DNA of 64,000 nucleotides from Polytrichum commune (GCA_950295325.1 OX485804.1:55914429-55978428); one strand, 5' to 3'; positions 22,701 through 36,085 are shown, counted from the stretch's first letter. A program made the numbers and translations. The notes: generated from the sequence alone by a model not told the origin.

Positions 22701-25700
22701 CCCGGTCGCACCAACGACAACTTATCATTGCGTGTATGATAGACACCTGCATTATCCATGTAGGCAAAGTCCAACCCTGACAGGCTTGCAACTTCACGGT
22801 AGATCTGAAAGTCAGTAGCTGATTTCACTAATCCAGAGTGAAATATGTCTTGAGCTAACATCATCGTCGCAGGCCTCTTGGCCACTTTTGCAAAAACCTC
22901 GACCAGCCAACTATCTGGACCACCTTGAAACAGGAAATGTTTCCCACCAGCACCCATTGCCTCCAAATCTATGGCTGCACGAATGGACTTCCTCCAGGAG
23001 TGCTGGGTCATGAAACTGTGGGCACCATCCAGACCTTCTTCCTCCCCTGTGTTAGTCAAATTTTCAATCGTGAGTATAGAAATCATCATGCACCAAATTT
23101 GGAAACAATTGGAGTACCTGAGTCTAGACCACAAACAAAAAGGGCCCCAAACCACATAGCAAGGAGATTATTAATTTTACTTATTACAAATTAAATTAAA
23201 TAAATAAGTTTATTATTACAGTCTGCCCTCTATAAGTGCTAACATTTCTAATTGGGGGTTTATATTTGCCCTGAATTAGAAATGTTAACACTTATAGAGG
23301 GCAGACTGTATTATTATAAGTATAATAATCATAATCATAACAATAATAAACTCTTTGCATGTAGAATGAGCAGCTTAAGCTGAACCTGTGCATTCACTTT
23401 CGTGAAAATTTGATGATCTAAATGCCCCACCATCGAGAGAGTGGTATCCACCAAGAGAGTGGCAACGACTAGCCCCAGCAGCCATGGACAAGACTAAAAA
23501 CAAAACAAAAAAGAATATAAAAGAAAAGAATATAAAAAAGAGAAGATGACTCCGAGGTTGCCACTGGCTTGAATTATGGTGTTCCTTCATCTTGTAGTTA
23601 GTCTACTTTTATATATAATTCCAAAATGGACATCACGAAAATTAGAGGGACCCAGAAGACTATAGCCTCAACCTTTCAAAGGTGTAGACCTTCAACAGGC
23701 AAGGACAAGCCAGCCCATAATTAATTTACCCGAGCCTAATTTACACATACTTGATTAAAAATATATGGTTCACCTGGATACTCCCACTATGATGGGTGGA
23801 CTATAATGGTAGGATGCAACACAAATCAAGTGCTATGCTGGTCACCCATTTGAGCACTATTCTGGGGACTTGGTGGCTTAACCTCGACGTTTCCATGGGA
23901 ACCGGGTTGAGGCCTTAGGTTTAAGCCACTCTTTGAACAGACAAAGTTAACCCTCTCTGGGCCTCAAGATGTCATACAGAGGGGTTAAAAGATTGCATAT
24001 TGATATTTTAAGCTAAAGTGTCAGAAGTGAACCCATCTAAATGGAGCCCATTTACCACATGCACTATTCCGATTGGAGCATACATTTATGTAGAATAGAT
24101 TATTAAGGGTAATTAAGCTCATATAAATGACCTAGACTCAAATACATAGCACGTATATGTAATCACCCTTATCACATATGACTTTATTTTCACTTCCTCT
24201 TTTTCATAGGTTGTACTAAAAATGGATTCAATACCATAGATCACATAAAATATTATTTCCACATTTTCTTTCAGTTTGTGCAAATCGTCACGTATCCCAT
24301 ATAAAAACATCCCCAGCCCTATAAGTGTTACATTCATGAAAGGAAGAGATAATGAAAAGACTGACCCTGCAGAAGACTGTACCTGTATTGAAGAGGAAGA
24401 TAACAGAGTGCTTGAAACCTTGTGCCCACTGGGACATCACCCGAGCAAGTTCAAGCATAATAGCCACACAAGAGCTGCAGTCACCAGCTCCCTCTGCTGT
24501 AATGACTGTGTCGATATGCGACGAGACCAGAATCGCATTCTCCAGTGCGCTGTCCTCATACTTTGGACGTACCCGAACTACAACATGCCTCAAACCCGAA
24601 TAGACTAATGACTTCCCCTTGAAAAGACCTCCCTTCAGCTGATTCACTCCAGGTCTTGTGTGGAAATAATCCACATCCACTTCCGTGTCCTGATTCGAGG
24701 AGTCTTGTATTTTGACGACTTCGTTGAGCACGTACTGCGAAGCATCAAGTGAAAACCAAGGCACAGAATTATGGGTCCCAGCAATTCCATTTGCTCAAAT
24801 AAGTTAGACATGGTCATGTTCAGTTGAAGACATCATAGCTGCTGATTTTGAAATGAGCAAAAATGTCTGTAAGGAAGAAAAAAGAGTCTAATGATATAGA
24901 ATTCACAGTCCTCATCTCCCTTTCACATCAGCAGCAAGTATTCGAATCAAGACAGAAAACTGCTCATAGCCTTCGCAATAGACTACTACTTGCAACACCT
25001 AGCCTGCTACAAAACCTTCTGCACAACCTTTCTCGGTATCACAGAGCTTGGGGGGATTCCATCATCTTGACAAGCAGTAGCAAAAAATTGTCCAACACTG
25101 CACCCTTTATTTCAACTAGTATGGTTTATCATTTGGAGTTGTGGAATGCTATTATTTTCCACTAAAGGATGTGATTTTTCCGACTATATTGTGTGCACCA
25201 TCTTCACTTTCTACCAAGATGAATCGATCAACATAATCTAGACATAATTCATTACTATGGTTTTATTTCAGAAAGATGCATAAAAGTAAATCTATTCCAT
25301 TTCTCACGCTTTCACCAATTTCACACAACCTTTCAGCAGGATGAGTACTAACCCAAGAAACGTTCCTGATAGAATGTCCTGACTTATCTGCAATCTATTC
25401 TGGAAGCAATTCCCTGATGATTACATCGGTAATAGCAGATTTCAATGTGAGATGGAGTTTTTAAACGCAGAGTCACTAGAAGCAGAGAAGGAAAACAAAC
25501 TCCTATTAGTTTGGTTCATTCAACCATGTGAACACAACAACCACGTGAAATTGAACCAACATGTAGGTAGTTGTTCAGCAACCAGAGTGTCCAAGTCTGC
25601 ACTTGAGCCACGTGGCCAGTTAATACTTCACATTCTAATTAAATTCTGCTAAATCCTTTTGGCAAAGGAAAGGGATACTAGTGCTAGTGATTTTGATAAG

Positions 25701-28124
25701 GGACCTAAACAACAACCCTATATTGCAGTGGTTCCTCTAATTGCATTCCTGATAGAATGTCCTGATTTATGTGCAATCTTTTATGGAAGCAATCCCCTGA
25801 TGATTCCATGACTGCGGTAACAACAAAACCGATTCTCTTAGACCTGCTCCTCATGTAACTTGTATGCCAAGCCTGAATCTGAAATCCTCTCCCTTGCACA
25901 AGTGCAATCACCAAAAGTCTGCACTTGAACCATGTGGCCATGATGGATCCCTTGGCTTTTCTTTCACTTGTGCTAAATCTTTTTGGTATGGGAGAGGGGC
26001 ACTAGTGCTAATGAACTCCATAGGGGATCCAATAACAAATCCATATTGCAGTGGGTCCCCTAATTGCATAGAATGTCCGGATTTCATCTGCACTCCATTC
26101 AGGAAGCAATCCCCTGATGATTCTATTGCCTCGGTAACAACAAACCAAATTTCTTAGCCCTGCTCCTCATGTAACTTGTATGCCAACCATTGTATGCCAA
26201 CCATGAATCTGAAATCTTCTCCCTTGCAATAGTGCAAAACTTTCAGCATGACGTGGATCCCTTGGGCTTTTTTTCACTTTTGCTAAATCTTCATGGAATG
26301 GGAAAGAGGTACTAGTGCTAATGCATTCGATAGGGGAGGCAACAACAACCCATATATGCAGTGGGTCCCCTGATTGCATTCCTGATAGAATGTCCTGATT
26401 TATGTGCAATCTATTCTGGCAGCAATCCCCTGATAATTCCATTACCTTGGTAACAACAAAACTGATTGTTTTAGCCCTGCTCCTCATGTGACTTGCATGC
26501 CAAGCCTGAACCTGAAATCTTCTCCCTTGCACTAGTGAATTCATCACAAGGCCGCTCTTGAATTATGTGGCCATGATGGATCCCTTGACTTTGTTTTCAC
26601 TTTTACTAAATATTTTTGGCATGGGAGAGGGGTACTAGTGCTAAAGGATTTGATAGGGGACCTAACAACGAACCTAAACAATCCATATAATTGCAGTGGG
26701 TTCCCTAATTGCATGCCTGATAGAACTTCCTCACTTATCTGCAACCTATTCTGGAAACAATCCCCTGATGATTCCATTACATTACCTCAGTAACAACAAA
26801 ACCGGCTCCCTTAGCCCTGCTCCTCATGTAAGTTGTATGCCAACCCTGTCTCTGAAATCTTGTCCCTTGCATTTGTGCAACATTTTCATCATGACGTGGA
26901 TTCCTTGAGCTTTTTTTCACTTTTGCTGAATCCTTTCGGTATTGGGAGAGGGGTACTACTGCTAATGAATTCGATAGAGCAACCAAACAAGCAGCCTAAA
27001 CAAAGCCATGTAATTACAGTGGGTCCCCTAGTTGCATTCCCGGTGGAATGTCCAGATTTATGTGTGATCTATTCTGGAAGCAATCCCCTGATGAATCCAT
27101 TACCTCGGTAACAACAAAGCCGATTATCTTAGCACTGCTTCTAATGTACCTTGTATCTCAACCCTGAATCTGGAATTTGAAGGGAAAAAAAAAAAAACCA
27201 GGTAACGTAGGGTACCTGAACAGCATAACGCAAAGGTTCGGAGCCCACAGAATGGGGTCCACTGAGGATTTTTTTGATTTTGGCTAAATTATTTTGGCAT
27301 GGGAGAGGGGTACTAGTGCTAATGAACTCGATAGGGATCCACCAACAACACATCTATACTGCAGTGGGTCCCCTGATTGCATAGAATGTCCTGATTTTAT
27401 GTGCACTGAATTCTGGAAGCAATCCCCCTGATGATTCCATTACCTCGGTAACAACAAACCCGATTCTCTTACCCCTGCTCCTCATGTAATTTGTATGCCA
27501 CCGCTGCCTCTTTAATCTTCTCCCTTGCACTGGACCCATGTGACGTGGATCCCTTGGGGTTTTCTTTTATTTTTCTGAATCTTTTTGGCATTGGAGAAGG
27601 GTACTAGTGCTAATGATTTCGATAGGGGACCCAACAACAGATCTGTATTGCAATGGGTCCCCTAATTGAATAGAATGTCCAGATTTTACATGCAATCTAT
27701 TCTCGAAGCAATCCCCTGATTATACCATTAGATTACCTAGGTAACAACAAAACCGATTTCCTTAGCCCTGCTCGCCATGCAACTTGTTATGCCAACCCTG
27801 AATTCGAAATGTAAAGAAAAAACAACCAGGTAAGGTTAGGCAAGGTACCTGAACAGCACTATGTAGAGGTTCGGAGCCCACAGGATGGGGTCCAAAGGCA
27901 GTAAGAGCTTTGACATGACGAAGAGCCCTCTGTTCGGAGAATCCCCGCACCCCTGCAGCCTTCTCCGACACCGGCCATGGCAACACCTCCGTTTGGTACC
28001 GACACAGCAGCCACATGAAAAACATCAAACTCCCAAGCATCGACAGCCACTGGGCAGCTGCTCTTCCTTTACCGATGCTACTTTTCTTCTCACCTTTTGA
28101 TGAAACCTCCCCACTGGCCTTCAT
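19740..28124 (-). CDS. ERMP1-like endoplasmic reticulum M28 zinc metallopeptidase
   Basis: Multi-pass membrane aminopeptidase-type protein of peptidase family M28, related to endoplasmic reticulum metallopeptidase 1. Coding exons (minus): 28124-27849, 24734-24383, 23046-22184, 21818-21493, 20676-19740. All phases agree and give 917 residues, close to plant homologues. There is an N-terminal membrane anchor (about residues 28-42), then ALTAFGPHPVGSEPL and the zinc site: HIDTV (H165, D167), GAGDCSS (D177), EEEGL (E211-213), DLEAMG (E238) and VYHTRND. Several hydrophobic segments follow in exons 3-5, then a lumenal-type C-terminal domain. A 5' UTR intron (28272-28132) is supported by GTAAGT and TGCAG sites and holds a (CA)n tract. 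Intron 1 is 3.1 kb and carries a tandem array. The stop codon lies in a telomere-like motif. The exact substrate cannot be read from sequence. Confidence 0.93.
21209..21500. repeat. Tandem repeat array in ERMP1-like intron 4
   Basis: About four to six imperfect units of about 40-75 bp built from AGACAACAAAGACTGTTA and ATTACCTGT(A)TTATATA. Each unit carries, on the gene strand, a copy of the exon 4 splice donor (ACAGGTAATATTA). The array abuts the real donor at 21493/21492. Confidence 0.75.
23219..23308. mobile_element. pogo/Emigrant-type MITE in ERMP1-like intron 2
   Basis: A 90 bp near-perfect palindrome. The left arm CAGTCTGCCCTCTATAAGTG is repeated in inverse at the right end, flanked by TA on both sides. 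CAG...CCTCTATAA ends with a TA target duplication are typical of pogo-group MITEs such as Emigrant/Lemi. Transcribed, it would form a stable hairpin. Confidence 0.82.
25366..27780. repeat. Tandem array of about 320 bp units in ERMP1-like intron 1
   Basis: Eight diverged head-to-tail units, marked by TAGAATGTCC(T/A)GATTTATG blocks at about 25366, 25751, 26070, 26382, 26717, 27040, 27380 and 27668, and by TACTAGTGCTAATG blocks at the same period. One unit (27205-27265) includes a copy of the end of coding exon 1 (SEPLRYAVQ against SEPLHSAVQ) with its GTAC donor, so the array probably grew by local duplication that took in the exon border. Confidence 0.88.
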
Positions 28125-28131
28125 AATCCCC

Positions 28132-28500
28132 CTGCACATACACACACACACACACACACATAAATACACGTACACCAAATGAGTTCACAGCCATCACCAC
28201 ACTTCCTCTGTCACCAAAGTGGATGTCAAAATTTCACTGAAGAAAAAGGATTGGATGTTGCACATTACTTACCTTGATCGTAATCTTTCTCCTTCTTCTT
28301 CTTCTTCATGTTTTCCTTCTTCTTTTTGATGCTCTCTGTGTATGCTTTTCCTCCCTCGCCTTGTCACTTGAGTCCCCGCCATAGCTGCCCCTTCACCAAC
28401 AAGCAGCAGACGCAAAAGACTCACAAATTGCACACAACACTCATCTCTCTCTCACTCTCTCTCTCTCTCTCCCCCCTTGCATAGAATCTTGCGAACCCTG
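28132..28500 (-). other. 5' leader of the ERMP1-like gene with UTR intron
   Basis: On the gene strand, AAG|GTAAGT at 28273/28272 and TGTGCAG|GGGG at 28132/28131 define a 141 bp intron in the leader. The upstream leader is rich in purine GAA repeats on the gene strand, and (CT)n at 28441-28474 lies near the likely transcription start. No TATA box is obvious. Confidence 0.55.
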
Positions 28501-30204
28501 AAAGGATTCTACAAGTTTATTTTTTAATGAACAATTGGATTCGATCACAACTTTGGTTGAATCCGACAGTCTCACCGATCCAGGTACTAAACTTCCTCGA
28601 GCACCACGTGGCACGATGTCATTGGATATGTCCTAATCCTATGTGGCATTATTTTGTGACGTGGGTTTCTGAACTTACCTGCATCGTAGTAAGGTAATGA
28701 GTTTGGGGGTAGTCTTTTTGTTGGGTTTTTTTTATCTTTGTAGAAATAGAGATTGGGCTTAGGTCTTGTGGAGGGGGTGCATTTGAGGAGCCTTGTGTAT
28801 TTAGGGATTAACCCTTAAATGACGTGGACCATATACAGCGATTTATATGGGCTTCACCAAGTTCGTAAATCATGTTTTAAATATCTATGTGTTTAAAACC
28901 TTATTATATATATTGTCATGTGTTAAGGAGAAAGTAAAATATACATACTCGTACTAGATATTGATGATCAAAATATAGCGTTTGTATGTGCATCCAAAGG
29001 GCACTTGGGCTATGTATTTGAACTTAACTCTTGTATAACATCAAAGTGCTTAACTTATTCAAATAGTGCACTTGACGAAAAAATTGATTTAGATAGGATC
29101 GCTTTTGGCATGTTTCGCCTGAGATGAACCTAGGTAGCTCAAATATGTTATTTTTAGCTTGAAGAGGCCCAGTATACGCCTCTTAGTTGCTTAGGGTTTG
29201 AGTGGCAACAACCAATGAGATTGCGAGCAAGGGGCAATGTTATGAGTGCTAGAGGGTAAGGCTAATAGATTTGAGGTGTATGTGGATATGCCTTGGACAA
29301 ATTGTGACTGCTAAACTATGGCGAAGGATGAATTCAACAATTCAAATGGATAGTGCAGTTCTTCGTGTGTTAACTAGTAGTTGTACGTCTTTTATTTTCC
29401 TTGTATATTTCATCGGCACTTGTATGCCTCTACTTTTGTTTATGAAAACATGTAGTACTACTGATTTTGGAACTTAGTAGAACTTACTTAAAATACACTA
29501 GAGAGGTGTTGAGAGAAAGGGGAAGCGAGAATTACAATAAGGGTGGAGAAGAGAGAGGAGATTGAGTTGGACTTGGCATTAAGGATGGTATGAACTTCCA
29601 AGAGCATTAAAAATGCATCACAAGGCAATCAAGAAAAACAACTTCCCTGGACCATGACTCCAGAACATCATCGAGCTATCGGGGAACATGGGGAACGTAG
29701 GACGACGTGGCCGCCTTAGAGGCCAACATTTCTAGATAACACTTCAAACCTCCTTCTCGAAAAAAATGGATACCAAAAAGACATGTGTTATAATGAACTA
29801 GGACTTTATAATCCAAGTATGATGTTCATTCCAAGTACAACACTGAACACATTGAAAAGGCCTAGATCATATATAGTTTTTCTTTTCTTTTTTTTCTTTT
29901 ATTGAAAGCTTAGCTAGGAGTACTTTTATAGAAGTTAAATTTCTCCCCAAAAAGTTTGGTTTGTTGTTCTTTGGTTTTCATAGAATTTGATTCACAAATT
30001 TGGAGTTCTAATCCTCAATTCTACACACACAAAACTACACTCAAAGTAGTCCATTGATTGATATTTGAGACGCACTAGAAATAACTAGAGATGCATCTCA
30101 AATGCTTAGTCGGACTAATCAACTTCACTTTGAGAAGAAACCATTCAATTGTGCATATTCAATGAACATTGTAGTGAAACTCTACACCGGAAGTACTCAA
30201 AAAG
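28501..30204. other. Intergenic region, no gene seen
   Basis: AT-rich sequence with no open frame that shows family features and no clear repeat. Confidence 0.45.
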
Positions 30205-30606
30205 TACACTAAATATTGTATTTACTATCACTTGGCATTAATTATATGTCAAAACGGTAGTGTTTCTCTTGACACTTCTTACAACTAAGTTTACAAGTAC
30301 GGTCATCCCAATTTACTTTTAGTTCATCCAAATGCCAAAAATTAAAACCAAAATTTCGGATATTTTGCATCCTAACATTAATGTAATTATATATTGTTCT
30401 GGAGCGATGAAATTTGGATGAAAAAATTAAATACTAAGTGACAATTTTTGCAACATTGTAAATCTATAGTGCCCAAATTTTTTTACAAGGAATGAAAAAT
30501 AACATTAGGTTTACATTTAGTGTTGGTGACAATACACGGGCGGTTTGCAATTACTATTGAGCACAACAAATATCATTGATGACACTAAATACAATATTTA
30601 ATGTAG
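30205..30606. mobile_element. MITE family 1, copy B
   Basis: Ends TACACTAAATATTGTATTTA and the inverse ACTAAATACAATATTTAATG. The inner part (CATTGTAAATCTATAGTGCC, TTTACAAGGAATGA, ACATTTAGTGTTGGTG) matches the copy at 53132-53592 closely, so these two form a longer subfamily of about 400-460 bp. No coding capacity. Confidence 0.78.
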
Positions 30607-32177
30607 TGGGTTGAGTTGGTGATTAGACAGACTAGCTAGCATGGAATTCCACTTGGAAAGAAACTTCCCATTGGTTGTTGGGATGGGCAACTTAGCTTTA
30701 TCAAGCAATGAGCAAGGGTATTGTGTTTTGACAGGTGGTTGTGGGCATTTCCACCCCAAAAATAGAAAGTGTTAAATTGGACGGAGGAGAAGGCACTTGA
30801 GATCAGCAAGCAATGGGTCTTTAGCATTGGCCTATATATGTCGACGGCCCTATCTCGTCTTCTGCCTATCAACAACCTTGTTTTTGTTTGTCTCGTTTTG
30901 GCATTGTTTTGTCTCTCGTTTTGCTTATGTCTCCTATCTTTGTAAATCTCATATATATTGTAAATGAATATTGTTTAGATGTATTGGTGATGTGTTGGGT
31001 TTTGTTTCCCAGTGGTTGCATTTTAAGATTTTTTTGGTAAGCAACTACAAAAACAATGAATTTTCCAAATTAGTAGATCAAACAATTCTTCAAGAATTGC
31101 ATATGATTTTTCAACAATATTGAAACAATTCAACATTGGCCAAATCGAGAGACAAAGTATATCATGGGTAACATATATCATATTTTATCCCCACAATAAT
31201 CATGTATAGATATGTAGCACGAGTGATTGTTGGAGACACTTCAAACGATGTATATTTGGTGACTAGTGCACCATGATGATATAACATATTTAATGCAAAC
31301 TTCTTGTCACATAATGTTATTCAACTAAGTGACCATGTTGGGTGGGGCCATAAATATGTCAAGTAAGGCACTAGAATTGTGCCTTATGGATGTTTGTCTA
31401 TAAGTAAATTCAACCTTAAAAACAAGTGAGATTCAATGTGAGACACCGTCACTAAATTTTTATTGGAATGGAACGGCTAATAACAGTTGAATAATGTTAT
31501 GCATACCAAACTCGTTTTTTCCACAAGATGATAGTTGTTCATTGAATGGAGTATCTAGGGATAGTAACATGCAGGCTTCGGTCTTGAATTGCCATGAACT
31601 GTGACCCAATTGCTGAATAGGTAATGAAAGGCTTTGCGATGCTCCACCCAACCATTGCCAACAATATATGATTTAGTTAGCAAATAACCAAAACCAAACA
31701 ATGTTCGTATATTTATTTATAATTTACGGTTTGCATTGTCAAATATGTATTGATTTAATTTTGGGTAACGAGACCCTTTTTAAGTTCTTAATTTGAATAT
31801 CGACATGTACTATGGAGTGCAGGTAGTTAAAATCGTCCCTGCATGTTCACTTTCAGAAACAATCTCCCATGATGATAACAATGAAGCATCATGTTTCATA
31901 ATAATGTTGTATATGAACTAGAATGAAAGAATTTATGAATAAATTGAACATTTAAAAGCGTTGAGATTTTGAGTCAAATCAAATTTGTATTGGCTAAAGT
32001 AATACAATTTGAATGCTTTCTTTGGAGCGAGTATACAAAAAAAGTTGTACAAGATGAATTTTAAAATACACGTAAATGATCAAAACGGGGAAAAACACCA
32101 CACAAAGCACCAAACTCGTAAAAGCACCAAGCAAAATAATGGGAGGAACATGGGCAAGGGGTCGCAGAACAAAATAA
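30607..32177. other. Intergenic region, no gene seen
   Basis: AT-rich, without coding or repeat features that I can support. Confidence 0.4.
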
Positions 32178-32683
32178 GGGCCACTTCACACACGAGACTG
32201 AGAGCCCGTGACCATTACACTTCAAGCACTTTCATTGGTGGAAAAGGTGGAGCCGGTCCAAGTTTGCATCACACTACGATTGAGGGACCAACGGAGTATG
32301 TGAATGCAAGATGGATGTAAAGTCTACATGGATTCCTACATGGCATCGAATGGATCATGTTTCATGGGTCACTTGGATTATTTTCAAAAACCACCTCTTG
32401 GATGTAGGCCTAACCAAAAAGTTGGGAGACCATGGCACTCCGAACGCTCATAAGCGTTGATTTAGTCTATTTTATCATGTGTGAGGACTCTGCATGAATA
32501 GAAATTCATTGAAATAGCATTTGGTTGAGGGCCCGGTCACACATGGCTTAAACACACTACACTTGAGGATCCATGACCACACTACATGATTTTGGGAGGT
32601 GTGTTGGGACGGCCTTTGGACACTTTCTTTTGGGCTTTCGCAATTTCATGGTCGCGGCTCTTGGCTCGTGCGTGAAGTGGCCC
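32178..32683. mobile_element. Harbinger-type MITE family 2, copy A
   Basis: A 506 bp element with ends GGGCCACTTCACACA and the inverse TGCGTGAAGTGGCCC, flanked on both sides by TAA, the 3 bp target duplication typical of PIF/Harbinger elements. No transposase is seen inside. Confidence 0.75.
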
Positions 32684-33849
32684 TAAGGCTAACAATGTCT
32701 TGAAATAAAGGTAACTAACACCATAGAGCTAATTGGGCAATTTTGGACAAATATGAAACACTACACATATTCAAAGGCTCCCCATTATTCCAAGCACTAA
32801 CATTTGTTTGCTTGGCTAATTCTATGTTTGTGGAAACCAACTCCATAACAAATATGAGGAAAGATCTAACGGTCGCAAAGTTGAAGTTTTTATCAATTTG
32901 GGGCTAGAAATAAGAATCATTTGCATGTTTCTTTTAATAATCAGTCATCATGGTACGGTTTTAAAAATGAATATGAAAATATGCATAGATGTGTGTGTGT
33001 GTCTCTATGTACAAACATACATGTTAGAATTTGCACTTCTAGCTGTGGAGTTTGCATGCCTATTCATACGAAGGGGTCAAACCTTGCCATATACCATTCA
33101 CATGTATAAGGTATCCAATCAAGAAGATTGACCACACAAGGCCCACATACCTTACCACATTGTTCCATGAGAAGTTGAAGTTTTCAAGTTGACGAAGTTA
33201 ATGAAAGCTAGTTTGTCTTATTTTGGATGGAGTGATGCACGAGGATAATATAAATGAATGGAACTAGTTATATTAATAATTTTATTAACATGCAAAATAT
33301 GAATTTCCAATTTCGAAGTTCATTTTTGTATTCTAGGGAGGTCAAACCTTTCCATAAAGGTACCATTCAAGTGTAGGTGTTCAAAACAAGAAGAATGGAC
33401 ACACAAGCCCACTTACGTTACCTTAGTGTTTCATGCAAAGTTGAAGTTTTCAAGTTGGGCGTACTTATGAGAATCAAGTTTTCTTCTATAATTTGGATTA
33501 CGTAACGGATGAGAATTGGCATATAAATTGAAGTGGTTTTATAATAAATAGAATCACAGTTGTGAGAGGATGAATGTCCAGAATTAGAGGACGTGTTCCT
33601 ATCATGGAGAGGGTCAAACCTTGCCATATACCACCATTCGAATATAGGCTTCCAATTAAGGAGTGTGATCACAAAAGGCCCACATACCTTAGAATATCAC
33701 TCCCAAAATATGAGTTTTTTGAGAACCATAGCAACAACATGACCGATAGAAAAAATCCATTATTTGTTGCTAAAATATTTCATCATATTCGCGTACTTAG
33801 AAAATTCCTATCTCTAATTTCCAAGTTGAGAATCATGGCAATCAACAAC

Positions 33850-33883
33850 AACAAAATAAATAAATAAATAAATAAATAAATCC
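33850..33883. repeat. (AAAT)n microsatellite
   Basis: About eight AAAT units immediately upstream of the second family 2 MITE. Confidence 0.85.
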
Positions 33884-33893
33884 AACCATTTAA

Positions 33894-34495
33894 GGGCCAC
33901 TTCACACATGAGTCAAGAGCCGTGACCTTGTAATGGTGAGGACCCTTGACTCTCATCCAAAGGCCGTACCATGGGTGTTGGGAAAGTCATTTTATGTAGT
34001 CTTGGGCCCTCAAGCATAGTGTGAAGTGAGAATGAACCATGTTGCGGGACCATTGCATATTTTGTTGGCAGAAGAAGAGGGGAGGATTTGGTTTAATATA
34101 ACATGTCTCCAAGTTTATCAATTTAAGATAATTACTTGGTGGTATTTGTCTATCCTAGAATATGTCTTGGAATCTATTTTGGAATATGCCATGTAGCATG
34201 TCTTGAAATATGTCATGCTGGAAAAAATATTAAAAAAGTCACGGTCTACCGGAATTTGCGCCAAGCCCACCTCTTGGAGGTGGGTCTGACGCAAATTCCG
34301 GTAGACCATGCACCTTTATCCACAACCAGCCACGTAGGACTCCATGTAGACTTTTCATCCACAAACTTTTATTTTGGCCTTTAGGCCTTCACCTCCTAGT
34401 GTGAAGTGAACTTGGATGGTCTCCGCCTTTTCGACCAATGAGAGCTCTTACATTGCCGTGGTCAAGGGCCTTCAGCCTTGTGTGTGAAGTGGCCC
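33894..34495. mobile_element. Harbinger-type MITE family 2, copy B
   Basis: A 602 bp element with ends GGGCCACTTCACACA and TGTGTGAAGTGGCCC and a TAA on each side. Near its centre (34243-34307) a 65 bp near-perfect hairpin has arms beginning GGTCTACCGGAATTTGCG. A related stretch without the outer ends occurs at 62260-62380. Confidence 0.78.
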
Positions 34496-34732
34496 TAAGA
34501 CACGTTTGCCTTAAGAAGAGTGACCTCATAAATCCCGTATACCTTACCTTCCCATTCCAACTAGAGTTGAAGTTTTGATGACGTGACGAATGAGTCTTCT
34601 AGTTGAAATAATTTTAGTTGTATAAATATGAAGGGCAAGAAGGAATTATCGCTTACCTAACACAACAAAAATTGAGCCCCATACAAGTTGGTGGCCTATT
34701 CATCTCAAAAGACTCAAACTAGACTAAGGGCC

Positions 34733-35130
34733 GGTTCACATGGGGTCCCAAGTCCCAATTCCCACTCCATGCAAGTCCCAACATGGAGGTAGAGTCCCAA
34801 CTTTTGAGCCTCAAGAAATCAACAAAAAAGGCTAATTATCCTCAATGTTGTATCTTTATTATTTTATGCAAAAATATTTGTGGGAATTGTGTTGAGGGTT
34901 GGGTCTAGCTTTGTGCTCGGTCCAAATCTGAACACAAGTCCCAAGCCTCACCTGCAAAAAGTGATGCCATTGAGGCAACTATGTCATACTTGGGACTTGG
35001 TACTTGGGGTCCCATGTGAAGTGGTAAGTCCCGACTTCCAGGCTCTCAACGGATGAGATTAGACGGATTAACCTTAGTGGACATGGGACTTAGGACTTAG
35101 GACTTAGGACTTCATGTGAACCAACCCTCG
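34733..35130. mobile_element. Possible MITE with GGGCCGGTTCACATG ends
   Basis: The left end GGGCCGGTTCACATG and right end CATGTGAACCAACCC are imperfect inverted repeats around about 390 bp. Internally the motif GGACTTAG repeats three times just before the right end, and its inverse family (AAGTCCCAA) recurs near the left end. The right flank TCG does not match the left flank TAA, so the target duplication is not supported. Confidence 0.45.
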
Positions 35131-35896
35131 TTCGGGGTACTAGAAACTAATTCTAGTGTTGAACCAACTAAACACAGTATCATCCAGGATTCATATTTTT
35201 TCATGAATTCTATGTTGGAAGATTGAGAGGTACACTCGTAGTGATAAGTTGAGTTTTCAAATTTGGAGTTCATATATCCCCCATTCTAGAGGGGGGTCAA
35301 ACCTCATGCTACATATAAGGTAGCTAACCTATATGAGAGCTATTCAATATCATGCCCACACCACCTAGTTAAAGTTTGAATAAAATTTATCAAACCAGAA
35401 GTCTGCTAACTTTCCGGACCTTTTTTTTACGAAGAATTCTTAACTCATCCATACCTCCAATGCTAACTAACTTTTACACACTACTTAGCCCAATTTTCTT
35501 CTTCTTGAATGCATGCCTCTCATTTTCCCCATCTCTTATGTGTTCCGCTACAAGGTGGACCACACTATTTTGTGCATCATCCTAAGTTAGCATACCTCTT
35601 AACTAATAAAATATTATACCATGTATGTTCAAATAGACACTATATATATATATGAATTTGAATTGTAATGAAAGAAAAATATTGTGGTCACAAAATTAGT
35701 ATGTATCAGAATTAGTGTCATCTTCAAAACTTGGACAAATTTAGCAAATCTTCAATTGGTCAACCTTAACTCCTCTCTTAAATTGGTCAACCTTTGGTTA
35801 GTCGTAACCGGAATGTGCAAGCATGCAATTGGTTAGTTAGCATATTAGTAAGTTGATTATGATGAACTCATATTATAAGCTACAACAATTATCTTA

Positions 35897-36085
35897 TTTA
35901 GTGTGCGTTACTATTTGGAGTTACACAATGCTCTAACTATTCAATGAGAATGTAATATTTTACCAAAGAAAGTCATTTATGTTTCATAACGAATGAACAA
36001 CCTATTGAACTTTTGTTAGTAAAAATTGAACTCTTGAGCAAGACGTGATTACACTATGTAACTCCAAATAGTAACACGCACCAAT
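35897..36085. mobile_element. MITE family 1, partial copy C
   Basis: Inner arms GTTACTATTTGGAGTTACAC and the inverse TGTAACTCCAAATAGTAAC are kept, but the outer CTACACTAAATA ends are missing or decayed. Confidence 0.6.

Noticed and set aside
25705-27539. Repeated minus-strand open frames that look like a tandem protein family
   Set aside because: They arise from the roughly 320 bp intronic repeat; the frames are broken differently in each unit and skipping them keeps ERMP1-like splice phase intact.
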